40,316 nt of DNA from an uncultured Clostridia bacterium (GCA_937877675.1 CALEIS010000099.1:1-40316); one strand, 5' to 3'; counted from the first letter of the stretch, positions 27,462 through 35,973 are shown. Program-made: numbers and translations. Notes: generated by a model not told the origin, from the sequence alone.

Positions 27462-29348
27462 CTAACCAGTATATGAGCTGACATTATAGTTGCCGAAAGC
27501 TCGTCTATCCATTTCATCCACAAGTTCATCCACAATATCGTGTATATTGTGCTTAATTGCAGATACAACATCTTGTGGGTTACCGCTTCCGTTAATATCA
27601 AAATTGATAGTCAAGCCACCGATATTAACGCTCGAACCACTTGAAGAAACTCCGAGCATTTGACCTGCTTTTTCCCATATACCGATGTTTTTGTTTCTAT
27701 AAGCTCTATCGAATGAGATAACCGCTTCTGTGCCAGCTTCACCAGCGATTGAAAGACCATTAGTAAAGCCACCAGTTGCAAACTTAGGAACGCTAATCAT
27801 AGGGATTAAAGGAATATTAATTCCCTTACCACCTACACCTGGAACCCAATCAGGTAGTTTTATCTTATTAAAGCCTTCAATAGCTACGTTAATTAAGCCT
27901 ATAAGCGCATTTAAAGGATAGAACGCATAGTTAACAACCGCACCGAATATGTTTTTAAACACGTTGACAATGCTTTTCCAAGCTTCGCCCCATTGGCCTG
28001 AAAATACGTTTGTAATGAAATTAATTAAGTTTGTGAAAATTCCGATTAAATTTTGTATTATAGGCATTACAACGTTGATTGCTTGAGTTAAAACAGAGCC
28101 AATTAATGTAGCCAAGAACCTAATTACAGGTGATAAAGCGGTCATTAATTCAATAAGCGCTGGCAATATTGCTTCCACAATCTGCATTATCGGAGGAAGT
28201 AAAGCTGTTATTATATCGCCGAAACTAGCAAAAATTTCATTGATAAGAGGAGCTAACTTCTCAACCAATTCAGCAATGACTGGTGTCAATTTTTCCATTA
28301 GGTTTGAAATAACAGGCATAAGCTCTGCCATACCATCAAAGACCGCCATTGCTACTGGTTCAAAAGCAACCTTAAATTTATTTTGCAATAAGCCCCACTT
28401 TTCAGCGAAATCAGCAGTGTCCCAGTAAGCCTTATCAATGCTTTCAGAATTACCTTGAAGGCTTTTTGTAAGCTCATCAACCGCAAGAGAACCATCACGA
28501 ATAGCTGCAGCCATAGTTGAACCAGCTCTTGCACCGAATACTTCGTTAGCAAGCGCCGTAGCTTCTGCAGCCGTTCCAGCATTTTTAATTTTCTCATAGT
28601 ATAACTGCATGCCGTCACTTGCGTTGATGCCTTCTTTTGCAAGTGTACCGACCGCTTTTTTCATAGCGCCAAGAACTTCAGAAGTGTTAACACCTGCTTT
28701 TTCCATTTGCCCCATTAAGGCTGAAGCTTCTTCAAAAGAATAACCCATTTCTTGAAGTTGTGGTCCGTATTGTTGCATGTTAGTCATAAGCTCGTCAAAG
28801 CCCATACCAGTTGATTGAGAAACCTTAAAGATGTAATCCATCTTATCGCCCATGTCTTTTGAATCAATGCCCCATTGCTGCATTGCTTTTGATGAACTTT
28901 CAATAGTAGTTTCTAAATCAGTTTCAAGCATAGAGCTTACTTGAAGCGCTTTCTTTGACATATCAGCCAACTCGTCACCAGTTAAGCCTAAGCGAGTGTT
29001 ATAATCAGCAATAGCCTTAGCTGAATCTTCCATAGTTGCTGGAATGCTTGTATAAACATCTTTCATAGTGTCTTGCAAAGCAACTAAATCTTCACCAGTT
29101 GCACCAGTTCCAACTCTGATAGCATCATAAGCGCTATCAAATTCTGAACCGAGATTATACAAAGCTTTTCCCATATCAACAGCTGCTTTAATAGCAAGCC
29201 CTGTACCAGCGACAAAAGCTGCACCTATACCAACCGCTTTAAGGTTTAATCCGCCCAAAGACTTTTGAGCGCCTTTAATGGTTTTCTCTAAGCTAGGACT
29301 TATCGCACCTGCTAACTCAACTATTGCCGTTAATTTCTTATCTGCCAT
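27462..29348 (-). CDS. Tail tape measure protein
   Basis: At 628 aa this is the tape measure: a TP901-type core at about 90-320 (YTSIPATMEDSAKAIADYN, MSKKALQVSSMLETDL, GMGFDELMTNMQQYGPQL, GVNTSEVLGAMKKAVGTL) and a hydrophobic stretch at about 340-480 with membrane-like helices. A glycine-rich FATGGFTNGLSIAGEAGTEA segment (about 535) follows. From its length, at roughly 0.15 nm per residue, the tail would be near 90-100 nm. Its start overlaps the frameshifted E' frame by 11 bases. Confidence 0.95.
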   Translation of the reverse strand: MADKKLTAIVELAGAISPSLEKTIKGAQKSLGGLNLKAVGIGAAFVAGTGLAIKAAVDMGKALYNLGSEFDSAYDAIRVGTGATGEDLVALQDTMKDVYTSIPATMEDSAKAIADYNTRLGLTGDELADMSKKALQVSSMLETDLETTIESSSKAMQQWGIDSKDMGDKMDYIFKVSQSTGMGFDELMTNMQQYGPQLQEMGYSFEEASALMGQMEKAGVNTSEVLGAMKKAVGTLAKEGINASDGMQLYYEKIKNAGTAAEATALANEVFGARAGSTMAAAIRDGSLAVDELTKSLQGNSESIDKAYWDTADFAEKWGLLQNKFKVAFEPVAMAVFDGMAELMPVISNLMEKLTPVIAELVEKLAPLINEIFASFGDIITALLPPIMQIVEAILPALIELMTALSPVIRFLATLIGSVLTQAINVVMPIIQNLIGIFTNLINFITNVFSGQWGEAWKSIVNVFKNIFGAVVNYAFYPLNALIGLINVAIEGFNKIKLPDWVPGVGGKGINIPLIPMISVPKFATGGFTNGLSIAGEAGTEAVISFDRAYRNKNIGIWEKAGQMLGVSSSGSSVNIGGLTINFDINGSGNPQDVVSAIKHNIHDIVDELVDEMDRRAFGNYNVSSYTG

Positions 29349-29855
29349 GTCTTGACCTCATTTGATTTATCTGCATTTGCGACTGTTCATGAGCTTTGTT
29401 TTCTTCTTCGATTTCCTGATTCATTAACTTGATTTCCGTAATGAATACAGAAAAGCTCATCCTTCTGATTTCTAGCTTTGAACAGTAGTATCTTCTTGAA
29501 TATGCGCTGATGGCTCTTTGGATGTCTCTGAACTTTCCTCGGATGCCGTTTGTGTAAAAAAAGTACGTCCAATCCTAAATAGGTTAGGAACGTCAGAACC
29601 GCTTAATCTCTTTAAATCTGCTATATCAATTTCAGGATTAAGTTTAATAATCGCTTGCATACCTGCGTAAAGGTGAAGCTCTGTGTCGAACTCAACAAGC
29701 TTCATTGAAGCATCCATATTGTTATGAGCCTTTGCTCTGTTTTCGTGAGCAATCAAAATATCATCAACGTCTAAATCAAGTGTATAGTTCAATTCTCTTA
29801 AACTCTTACCATTTACCAATAAAGGTTTTGATAATTTTAAAACTTCTTTACTCAT
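29338..29855 (-). CDS. Tail assembly chaperone E+E' (-1 frameshift product)
   Basis: Reading frame 0 from 29855 to codon 100 and then slipping back one base at the T7 run (29562-29556) gives a 172 aa fusion. The added 72 residues start YTNGIRGKFRDIQRAIS and end QINQMRSRHGR, with a charged helix rich in Gln/Glu that is typical of the second half of such proteins. P2 makes gpE+E' in the same way from T TTT TTG just before its tape measure gene. The fusion ends 11 bases inside the tape-measure gene. It is needed to fold or guard the tape measure. Confidence 0.85.
29472..29855 (-). CDS. Tail assembly chaperone E (unshifted product)
   Basis: The 127 aa protein is the gpE-like chaperone: LSKPLLVNGKSLRELNYTLD, then EFDTELHLYAGMQAIIKLNPEIDIADLKRLSGSDV, the usual pattern of this small family. 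The last 27 residues after the slippery site are Ser/Thr/Glu-rich and unstructured. Its start overlaps the stop of a 25-codon ORF. It is the more abundant of the two chaperone forms if the shift is inefficient, as in P2 and lambda. Confidence 0.88.
   Translation of the reverse strand: MSKEVLKLSKPLLVNGKSLRELNYTLDLDVDDILIAHENRAKAHNNMDASMKLVEFDTELHLYAGMQAIIKLNPEIDIADLKRLSGSDVPNLFRIGRTFFTQTASEESSETSKEPSAHIQEDTTVQS
29556..29562 (-). other. -1 ribosomal frameshift site T TTT TTT
   Basis: In frame 0 the codons are ACT TTT TTT ACA (29564-29553), giving a perfect X XXY YYZ heptamer with X=Y=Z=T. The -1 frame is open from here to 29338 and continues with a good protein; the other frame gives an odd basic peptide. 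No obvious stable pseudoknot was found by eye downstream. Confidence 0.85.
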
Positions 29856-29925
29856 TTCTTACCCCTTTCATTTCTCTTTTTTTTTCAACAGGTGGACAAG
29901 TTGGAATAAAAACTCCAAACCTCAT
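29848..29925 (-). CDS. 25-aa leader ORF before gpE
   Basis: ATG at 29925 is preceded by AAAGGGGGCAA and encodes 25 residues (MRFGVFIPTCPPVEKKREMK and on). Its stop TAA lies in the overlap ATGAGTAA with the gpE start, so it may mainly couple translation to gpE. It could also be a real minor protein. No family recognised. Confidence 0.4.
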   Translation of the reverse strand: MRFGVFIPTCPPVEKKREMKGVRNE

Positions 29926-29935
29926 TTGCCCCCTT

Positions 29936-29960
29936 TAAAAATAAGGAGGGTTTCCCCTCC
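29936..29960 (-). terminator. Terminator between tube and chaperone genes
   Basis: On the minus strand GGAGGG, a GAAA tetraloop and CCCTCC are followed by TTATTTTTA. It lies just 8 bases beyond the tube-protein stop and would reduce transcription of chaperones and tape measure relative to sheath and tube. Confidence 0.8.
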
Positions 29961-29968
29961 CTACTTCG

Positions 29969-30472
29969 TTATAACAAGCTTTTGATTCCTTTAGCGTAAT
30001 CTTTGCCGTTGATTTTGTATTGACCTTTTAATTTGTCAACCAAAATATACTCTTTTCCGTTTACATAAAGTTGGAAACGAGTTACTGCAATAGGAATAGC
30101 GCCTTCGTAGTTTTCGCCTGGAGCAATATCGCCACCTGGGAAAGTAACTTTAGGAATACCTGTGATAAATGCTTTGCAGCCTTCGTTCTTTTGAGTGCCG
30201 TCTGTTTTAACAACAGATTGAGCCCATCTGAACTCGAATTTACGAGATTCAGGAACGATAAGCTTTAAGAAGCCTTTATCCATACCAACCTTAGTAACTG
30301 AAGCTTCCATAGCTTCAATTAAAGGAAGTGGGATTTCGATTTCACCCATTGCGTTAAATGTTTGTGTTTTTGGTGTAACTTCAGGAAGTGAAATGGTTAC
30401 ATCTTCAGCAACAAGTACACCTTCAACATAAGCTGTTGTGCCTAAGATTGTGCCTTTTTTATCTAGTGCCAT
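29969..30472 (-). CDS. Major tail tube protein (P2 FII-like)
   Basis: The 167 aa protein follows the sheath gene by 3 bases and shows the FII pattern: a start LDKKGTILGTTAYVEGVLVAEDVTISLPEV, then TFNAMGEIEIPLPLIEAMEASV and a C-terminal RFQLYVNGKEYILVDKLKGQYKINGKDYAKGIKSLL. It assembles into hexameric rings that form the tube through which DNA passes. Confidence 0.93.
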   Translation of the reverse strand: MALDKKGTILGTTAYVEGVLVAEDVTISLPEVTPKTQTFNAMGEIEIPLPLIEAMEASVTKVGMDKGFLKLIVPESRKFEFRWAQSVVKTDGTQKNEGCKAFITGIPKVTFPGGDIAPGENYEGAIPIAVTRFQLYVNGKEYILVDKLKGQYKINGKDYAKGIKSLL

Positions 30473-30475
30473 ATT

Positions 30476-31957
30476 CTAAACCTCCTCTACCAAACTAGCT
30501 AAACCAGCATCAGTGTAATAAACTGTGCCTGTTAGAGATTTAGCTCTTGGTGTTACTGTTACAGGTAAGTCAAATTTGAAATCACCATTAATCATATCGC
30601 CTGTGCTGTTTTCACTAGCTAAGAATAGGATTTCTGAACCAGGTAATAAAGCACCGATAGCAATTAAGCCATCAAGCACTTCTTGTTCTTCGTTCAAAAT
30701 GCTATCTTTCATTTGTAGATTGAATGGTTTATCAATCTTGCTTGCTTGACGTCTTTGGAAGCCGTTCATACAATGGAACAACATTCTCACATAATGAGCA
30801 TCAATAGCTCTTACATCAATGTCTTTACCGAATTTGTATTTAGCAGTATGACCGCCCCAAAGTACCCAAGAGCCACCCCAGTAAACAATAGTTGAAATAC
30901 CATAAGCGTTAAGCTCTGCTGTAGCTGTTACTTGGTCGAAGCCTTGATTTTTAGAGTCAGCTCCGAAGTATTGTTTTGTAACTGGGATTTCTTTATTTGA
31001 GCAAGATTCCATAGGGATTGAATCGTTCTCTTGGTCAGCTCTCATAAACTCAACGATTGCAAGTGTAGAAGCGTGATAAACTCTTTCAGTTGCGTTATCG
31101 TAAGCCATAGGCCAGAAGATTTCAGAACGTTCTGAATCGTAGCCGTTTGTGTCTCGCCAGTTTCTAGCTTTAACAAAAGTATCAACTGCTGTTTCACCAT
31201 CTTTAACTGGGATATCAGCTACAAAGAAAGCTTGCCAGTGGCCATTAATTCCGTTACAGAATGTAGCCATAGCGTTATAAACCTTCTTGTTAGTGTTGAA
31301 CTTCAAGCAAGAAACAAGGTTTGCAACTTGGTTTTCTTTAGTGTAAAGCAATGAAACTGCTTTTAAACCAGTGAAAACACCATCAACCTCAGCGCCGATA
31401 ATATCATCTTCAGTAACTGCTGCTGTGTCAACTTCGTAGTAAGAGCCTGAAACTTGGCCTTCAATAGGAGTTTCACCAATAGAAGTTAAGATAACTTTTC
31501 CGCTTGTGAAGTTATAAGCTACTGTGAAGTCAACGTCTTGCACTTTTTCAGCAAGAACGATTGTATCAAGAATAACAGTATCGCTAACAAATTCAGCAAC
31601 ACCATTTGTGAATGACACGTTAAATTCAGTAGCTTCAGCTTTTTTATGCTTATCAGGGTCTAACACGTTAACAACATAAATAGGACCGATATTGCCTAGT
31701 TTGTTGTCAAAATGAGCACCGATAGCTTCGCATAAAGTGAAATTATCCCAAGCTTTTGAGTAGCCGATTGTTTTTTGAGCGTTCAAAAAGTTTGAGAGTT
31801 TAACTGGAGTGTTAATAATTTCATTTTCTGCATAGTTTTTAATTAAGTTAACAGGCGCTAAACCTACATAAACTGGGACAGTTCCTGCTTGGATTGCACT
31901 TTGCGCAACGGAATCGCCCAGCAAGGCAAAAGCACCATGCTGATAACTATTAGCCAT
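30476..31957 (-). CDS. Tail sheath protein (P2 FI-like)
   Basis: The 493 aa protein is the contractile sheath: GDSVAQSAIQAGTVPVYVGLAPVN near the start, DTNGYDSERSEIFWPMAYDNATERVYHASTLAIVEFMRAD in the middle and WGGSWVLWGGHTAKYKFGKDIDVRAIDAHYVRMLFHCMNGFQRR in the C-terminal half. A sheath and a tube gene together establish a myovirus-type tail. Length is slightly above the P2 value (396 aa). Confidence 0.95.
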   Translation of the reverse strand: MANSYQHGAFALLGDSVAQSAIQAGTVPVYVGLAPVNLIKNYAENEIINTPVKLSNFLNAQKTIGYSKAWDNFTLCEAIGAHFDNKLGNIGPIYVVNVLDPDKHKKAEATEFNVSFTNGVAEFVSDTVILDTIVLAEKVQDVDFTVAYNFTSGKVILTSIGETPIEGQVSGSYYEVDTAAVTEDDIIGAEVDGVFTGLKAVSLLYTKENQVANLVSCLKFNTNKKVYNAMATFCNGINGHWQAFFVADIPVKDGETAVDTFVKARNWRDTNGYDSERSEIFWPMAYDNATERVYHASTLAIVEFMRADQENDSIPMESCSNKEIPVTKQYFGADSKNQGFDQVTATAELNAYGISTIVYWGGSWVLWGGHTAKYKFGKDIDVRAIDAHYVRMLFHCMNGFQRRQASKIDKPFNLQMKDSILNEEQEVLDGLIAIGALLPGSEILFLASENSTGDMINGDFKFDLPVTVTPRAKSLTGTVYYTDAGLASLVEEV

Positions 31958-31974
31958 TTTTTATATTTCCTCCG

Positions 31975-32520
31975 TTATAGTAGTTCTCTGATTTGTGCTT
32001 TAGATGATGGGATTCCGTATTCAACCGAAAAGGTCATCCAAGCAAAATAATATGGATAAAAATTAGGGATTTGTCCTGAATCTGAAATAGGACCGAAGCG
32101 GATGCCGTTCTCTTTGATGACTCTGATATCATCAATTAGCTCAACGTTTCTAAGTCGCTCTGCTATGTAGTCGATGAAGTTCCAAACATCCCTCCAGCCT
32201 TCAGTGTTTATCTTAAAGTTGCCTTCTGTATGTTCGCCAGGGTTGAACGTAGCAAATTGCAAGCGGAGGTTTAATACTCCGCTCGCACTTGCCATGCTTT
32301 CATTACCTTCATCGAATTGAATACAAACAGAAGGAACTCTATTCGCTTCACCGATAAGCTCTTTTGGTGGTACATACAAAATGAACACGTTAGGATTAAC
32401 GAGTTTATAAGGATATGTAGCATCCACGTTCTCATCATCAGCCTGTTTGAACTTGAATTGAGGGCATATTTCAGCTTCTAGCCAAGCTTTTATTTTGTCT
32501 AGTTGTTTAACTACTGCCAT
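31975..32520 (-). CDS. Tail terminator-like protein
   Basis: The 181 aa protein lies between the head connectors and the sheath, where tail terminators are usually coded. It holds VPSVCIQFDEGNES, LNLRLQFATFNPGEHTEG and WRDVWNFIDYIAERLRNVELI, similar in order to phage minor tail proteins that close the tail after length measurement. The identification is from position and overall form. Confidence 0.65.
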   Translation of the reverse strand: MAVVKQLDKIKAWLEAEICPQFKFKQADDENVDATYPYKLVNPNVFILYVPPKELIGEANRVPSVCIQFDEGNESMASASGVLNLRLQFATFNPGEHTEGNFKINTEGWRDVWNFIDYIAERLRNVELIDDIRVIKENGIRFGPISDSGQIPNFYPYYFAWMTFSVEYGIPSSKAQIRELL

Positions 32521-32529
32521 ATCTACCCC

Positions 32530-32841
32530 CTAGTAAACATTCTGTGATAGCGCTATTTCAGCCATTCCGAAATTAACTTTCCAATCTTCAATCTTGTAAG
32601 GCTTGTGGTCGATAATCAAAATACCGCCTTTTTTCTTTTCAGGTAAGTCATCGACTTTCGCAAAAAGTAAAAGTGAACATTCATCAATGCCGATTTCAGC
32701 CGTTCCTTGCCTTGTTTTCAAGCTATCGTTGTCTATTACACAAAAGACTTCTTTACCATCAATAATGTGTAGTTCAGCGAAGTCATCTAAAGCCAAGAAC
32801 ACAAGATTTATATCGTTTGCCATTTCGTCTTTTAAGGTCAT
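32530..32841 (-). CDS. Head-tail connector (lambda FII / phage_attach-like)
   Basis: The 103 aa protein is a small beta-rich connector: FLALDDFAELHIIDGKEVFCVIDND and a C-terminal GILIIDHKPYKIEDWKVNFGMAEIAL. Such proteins of the lambda FII/'ATP-binding sugar transporter-like' group join head and tail. Its location right after the acidic connector-like gene and before the tail terminator fits. Confidence 0.75.
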   Translation of the reverse strand: MTLKDEMANDINLVFLALDDFAELHIIDGKEVFCVIDNDSLKTRQGTAEIGIDECSLLLFAKVDDLPEKKKGGILIIDHKPYKIEDWKVNFGMAEIALSQNVY

Positions 32842-33249
32842 TTATTCCACCACTCCGTCATCATTACCTAAATCAGGTGCATCATCTTCAGCTTCAACAA
32901 TTTCGCTTTCATCAGGGCCTTCTACTGGTTCACCTTCAGCGATTTCATCTGCAAGTTTGTCGATTAATTCTTTAACTTGTGCTTTAGATTTAAGAGGTTT
33001 TAAATCCTCATCAGTTGCGCCTAATTTTTTAGCAGTTTCTTTTAGTTCTGCTAAAGAACTATTGTCTGTATAAAGCTCACCTGAAGGTGCTTCATCTTCA
33101 GCTTCAACTTTTACATATTCAGCAACACCTAATTTAACAAGTCTTGCTTCTTCTGCTTTGTCGCATTCAAAAGGCGCATCTTTTGAAGATTTAGGAATGA
33201 TAGAATTTCCCTGTTTATATCCATAATAACCTTTGATTATTTTAATCAT
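32842..33249 (-). CDS. Acidic head-region protein with SAP/Rho-N-like helices
   Basis: The 135 aa protein starts with a short beta part (IIKGYYGYKQGNSII, then ECDKAEEARLVKLGVAEYV), typical of small phage capsid-region proteins. It continues with SSLAELKETAKKLGATDEDLKPLKSKAQVKELIDKL, a helix-extended-helix like those of SAP or Rho-N domains. The last 25 residues are very acidic. It is adjacent to the capsid gene; a connector or capsid-accessory role is likely but unproven. Confidence 0.65.
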   Translation of the reverse strand: MIKIIKGYYGYKQGNSIIPKSSKDAPFECDKAEEARLVKLGVAEYVKVEAEDEAPSGELYTDNSSLAELKETAKKLGATDEDLKPLKSKAQVKELIDKLADEIAEGEPVEGPDESEIVEAEDDAPDLGNDDGVVE

Positions 33250-33277
33250 TGTTTTTACTCCTTTTATTAGTTACCGA

Positions 33278-34324
33278 TTAAAGAACAACTGCTTTAATGA
33301 ATGCGTTTTTGTGTCTTGGTTGAACAAGAGGAGCGCTTCTTAAAGCAACTTCTCTAACTTGGCCGTTAACTTCATGTAATGGAACACGTTTTTCAGCGTG
33401 AGTTCTAGGCATAGATTCACCAAAGTTAATTTGTGAAATAGCGCCATAGTTAGTTACACCACAATTAGGAGCTGTTACGATAATAGTTTTTGGGTCAATA
33501 TATGGTGTATCTACACCTTTTTCATCTTCATAAGTTGCATCATATTGGATGAAGTTCATCTTACGACCTTTGCAGTTGATAACACCTAAGAAAGTTGCTT
33601 CAGGATAGTTTTCTGTTGGGTCAACTACACCGATGTTGAAGTTTCTGTTATCAAGAAGTTTTTGAACTTTCTCATTGTTTAAGAAAGCGTCAGCTGCTTC
33701 TGTACCAAGGATAACATCAGTAGCTGGTAAACCTCTCTTAGTTAAAATTTTTGCAATAGCTGCAACTTCGCTAATGATATCTGCATCAGCTGCGTTCCAT
33801 TTAACTGAAGAAGTGTAAACAGCTTCGTTTACACCATTGAAGTATTCAATCTTTTTAGTGTTGATAAGTTTGTTATCATCACCATAGTGATTCATTGTTA
33901 AAGCGTTTTCTTGAAGAACTTGAGCGCACATTTGCTCTTGACGTCTAACAATCATTTCATCCATTTCAGTTAAGTCATCAGCGGTGATTTTAACTGCTCT
34001 TTCTTCAGGAGTTAATTCACCATATAATGCTTCACCAAAACCTTTTTCAGTTAAGTTGTCGATTGTTAAAGCTCTTTTTGGAGCAATTAAAGCTGGTTTG
34101 TAAGCGTTAGCTTCGTAACCATCACGTCTTACAACTTTACCGCCAACTTCAGGTGATACGAATGGAGCAAGTTTTTGATTGCCATCTTTGTATTCAACTA
34201 AAACTTGAGCTGTTGTAAATACTGTTCCATCAGGGAAGTATCTATTTTGTAAGAAAGTGTTAGGTGCTTTTTGTTGTTTGTATGCAGCTAACAATACTGC
34301 TGTATCTGTATAATTTAATGCCAT
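33278..34324 (-). CDS. Major capsid protein (lambda gpE family)
   Basis: The 348 aa protein belongs to the lambda E family: LLAAYKQQKAPNTFLQNRYF at the N-terminus, FVSPEVGGKVVRRDGYEANAYKPALIAPKR, EMDEMIVRRQEQMCAQVLQENALTM and C-terminal GESMPRTHAEKRVPLHEVNG with LRSAPLVQPRHKNAFIKAVVL. It forms the HK97-fold shell. Length is close to lambda gpE (341 aa). It follows the decoration protein by 12 bases. Confidence 0.95.
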   Translation of the reverse strand: MALNYTDTAVLLAAYKQQKAPNTFLQNRYFPDGTVFTTAQVLVEYKDGNQKLAPFVSPEVGGKVVRRDGYEANAYKPALIAPKRALTIDNLTEKGFGEALYGELTPEERAVKITADDLTEMDEMIVRRQEQMCAQVLQENALTMNHYGDDNKLINTKKIEYFNGVNEAVYTSSVKWNAADADIISEVAAIAKILTKRGLPATDVILGTEAADAFLNNEKVQKLLDNRNFNIGVVDPTENYPEATFLGVINCKGRKMNFIQYDATYEDEKGVDTPYIDPKTIIVTAPNCGVTNYGAISQINFGESMPRTHAEKRVPLHEVNGQVREVALRSAPLVQPRHKNAFIKAVVL

Positions 34325-34336
34325 TTGTAATCCTCC

Positions 34337-34693
34337 TTATAGTGATTCAGATAAAATGATGTTACGTGTTCTAAAATCGTCTTTGTCTTTAGCAGTGATA
34401 GTGTAATCAGCTTTTACGATAAGAGCATCTGCGTTGAAATGACCTTCTCTGTAAGCTACTGCTACTGCTTCAGCTGTTGCGTCAACGTCTTTTGCTAAAA
34501 TGTATGATGCTGTTGCATCTGCTGTTCCTAAGATTACAGCCTTACCAGCTGCATTAACTGCAAGAGCTGTTCCTCTTTTTAATACACCTTGTCCAGCTGC
34601 TACTGTTACATGACAAGCGTTTGTTGTGTAAGCTGAATTGATAAGATTATCAGGTGTTACTTCAGCTACTAATTTGTTTAATTGTTCAGCCAT
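34337..34693 (-). CDS. Head decoration protein (lambda gpD family)
   Basis: The 118 aa protein has the HDPD pattern: AGQGVLKRGTALAVNAAGKAVILG and AVAVAYREGHFNADAL, as in lambda gpD and phage 21 SHP (about 110-115 aa). Trimers of it cement the expanded capsid. It shares one base with the protease stop, so the two are coupled. Confidence 0.92.
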   Translation of the reverse strand: MAEQLNKLVAEVTPDNLINSAYTTNACHVTVAAGQGVLKRGTALAVNAAGKAVILGTADATASYILAKDVDATAEAVAVAYREGHFNADALIVKADYTITAKDKDDFRTRNIILSESL

Positions 34694-35256
34694 TATTTAC
34701 CCTCCTTAGCCTTGTTCAATTTTGAGTACATTGCATTTACCAAGTTTTCTACTTGTGATTCTGTTAGATTTTCTTCGTCAACGATTTCAGCTGCTTGCAC
34801 TGATTCAACTTCGTTAACTTTGCTTGCTTCTGAATCCGCTTTTAAATCTTCAAGAGCTTCATTTGCTTTTTCTGCTTCTCTTTGTTGCATTCTCAAAGCA
34901 AGCTCTTTAGCATCGCAAACATTTGTGAACTTAGCTTCTTGAACTAGGTCCGCATCAACTGTGCCTGCGATAGCTTCAATCTCTTGGATTCTTTGTCTTT
35001 CAGCTTCGATAGCTGAATTAACAACCTCTTGGTTGTCTACTTCTACAACTTCTTCTTTTGGTTCTTCTTCACCTTCAGCTTCTTTTACTTCGTCTACTTT
35101 TTCTTCAACGATTTCTTCGGCTGCTGGTTCTTCTTTAACCTCCTCCTTGATTTCCGCTTCTTCCTTAACTTCTTCAATAACTTCTTCTTCAGCTTCGTTT
35201 TTGAAGATTGCAGAAATAGCGTTAATCAATTTGTCTTTTAGACTTTCTTTTGACAT
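34693..35256 (-). CDS. Nested in-frame scaffold protein (lambda Nu3-like)
   Basis: The ATG at 35256 (codon 240 of the protease frame, MSKESLKDKLINAISAIF) is preceded 7 bases upstream by TAGGAGGA, the best ribosome site in the head module. It would give a separate 187 aa scaffold, as lambda Nu3 is made from within gene C. The start marks exactly the boundary between the protease and the acidic scaffold region. Confidence 0.8.
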   Translation of the reverse strand: MSKESLKDKLINAISAIFKNEAEEEVIEEVKEEAEIKEEVKEEPAAEEIVEEKVDEVKEAEGEEEPKEEVVEVDNQEVVNSAIEAERQRIQEIEAIAGTVDADLVQEAKFTNVCDAKELALRMQQREAEKANEALEDLKADSEASKVNEVESVQAAEIVDEENLTESQVENLVNAMYSKLNKAKEGK

Positions 35257-35973
35257 GCCGTTTCCTCCTAGGTTTGTCTTGTCATTTGACTTGTTTATAA
35301 AATCATCAGGGATGTTTAACCTGCTGATATCGTGGTCAATGCCGTTAATCTTCATTGTGGTTTTATTAACTAATTGATATTTAGATTCCTCGTCATCAAG
35401 CAAAGTATTAGCAAAGCCATACTCAATAGCTTGCTCGCCAGTCATCCAAGTTTCATTTTTCATAAGATTTAAACATTGAGCTTCTGACATACCAGTTTTC
35501 TTTGCGTAAACCGCTGCGCTTGCTTTGTCATAAGCATTATTGCCGTTGATAACTTTGTTAAGAGCATCTGTATTGTAGTAACCAATTAGCAAGCTCATAA
35601 CTTTATGGCACATCATCAAAGAGCCTGGATAAACTTGAACGTCATCACAAGCACTTGCAATCGTAAAGGCTGCACTTGCAGCGATGCCATCAATTACGCA
35701 AGTGATATGTTTATTCATTCCCTTTAATAGATTGTGAATTGTTAAGCCTACAGTCGCATCACCACCATAAGAGTTTAGATGGATTTCAAGTCTTGAACAG
35801 TCTTTCAATTCTTCTAAAGTGTTCTTTACGTCATTTAGTGTGATGAAATTACCTTCCATAGGTTTACCAGTGAACCAATCTACAGGGATTTCTTCGTAAA
35901 CATCACCATACATCTCGATTTTCCCCACGTTATTATCTAACAGGGCCGAGTTAATAAAATGTCTATGTTCCAC
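34693..35973 (-). CDS. ClpP-like capsid maturation protease fused to scaffold
   Basis: Residues 1-205 are a ClpP/S14-type protease: NSYGGDATVGL (68-78), GIAASAA with Ser100, and MCHK with His123. The C-terminal part (240-426) is a highly acidic and helical scaffold (Glu/Lys runs around 255-320), ending in a coiled coil. Prohead proteases of HK97- and lambda-like phages share this plan. The gene overlaps the portal gene by 11 bases. A strong internal start makes the scaffold half on its own. Confidence 0.93.
   Translation of the reverse strand: MEHRHFINSALLDNNVGKIEMYGDVYEEIPVDWFTGKPMEGNFITLNDVKNTLEELKDCSRLEIHLNSYGGDATVGLTIHNLLKGMNKHITCVIDGIAASAAFTIASACDDVQVYPGSLMMCHKVMSLLIGYYNTDALNKVINGNNAYDKASAAVYAKKTGMSEAQCLNLMKNETWMTGEQAIEYGFANTLLDDEESKYQLVNKTTMKINGIDHDISRLNIPDDFINKSNDKTNLGGNGMSKESLKDKLINAISAIFKNEAEEEVIEEVKEEAEIKEEVKEEPAAEEIVEEKVDEVKEAEGEEEPKEEVVEVDNQEVVNSAIEAERQRIQEIEAIAGTVDADLVQEAKFTNVCDAKELALRMQQREAEKANEALEDLKADSEASKVNEVESVQAAEIVDEENLTESQVENLVNAMYSKLNKAKEGK

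Noticed and set aside
28352..28642. 96-aa ORF inside the tape measure gene
   Set aside because: It is in another frame of a strongly supported tape measure gene and has a low-complexity composition caused by that gene's helices.
29387..29572. ORF downstream of gpE in the +1 frame as a separate gene
   Set aside because: It begins at TTG without a ribosome site and codes for an odd basic peptide, whereas the -1 frame at the T7 slippery site is open to 29338 and gives a typical E' extension.
34961..35377. Ser/Thr-rich rightward ORFs opposite the scaffold region
   Set aside because: They are the complement of the Glu/Lys-rich scaffold codons (GAA/GAG read backwards gives Ser/Phe runs).
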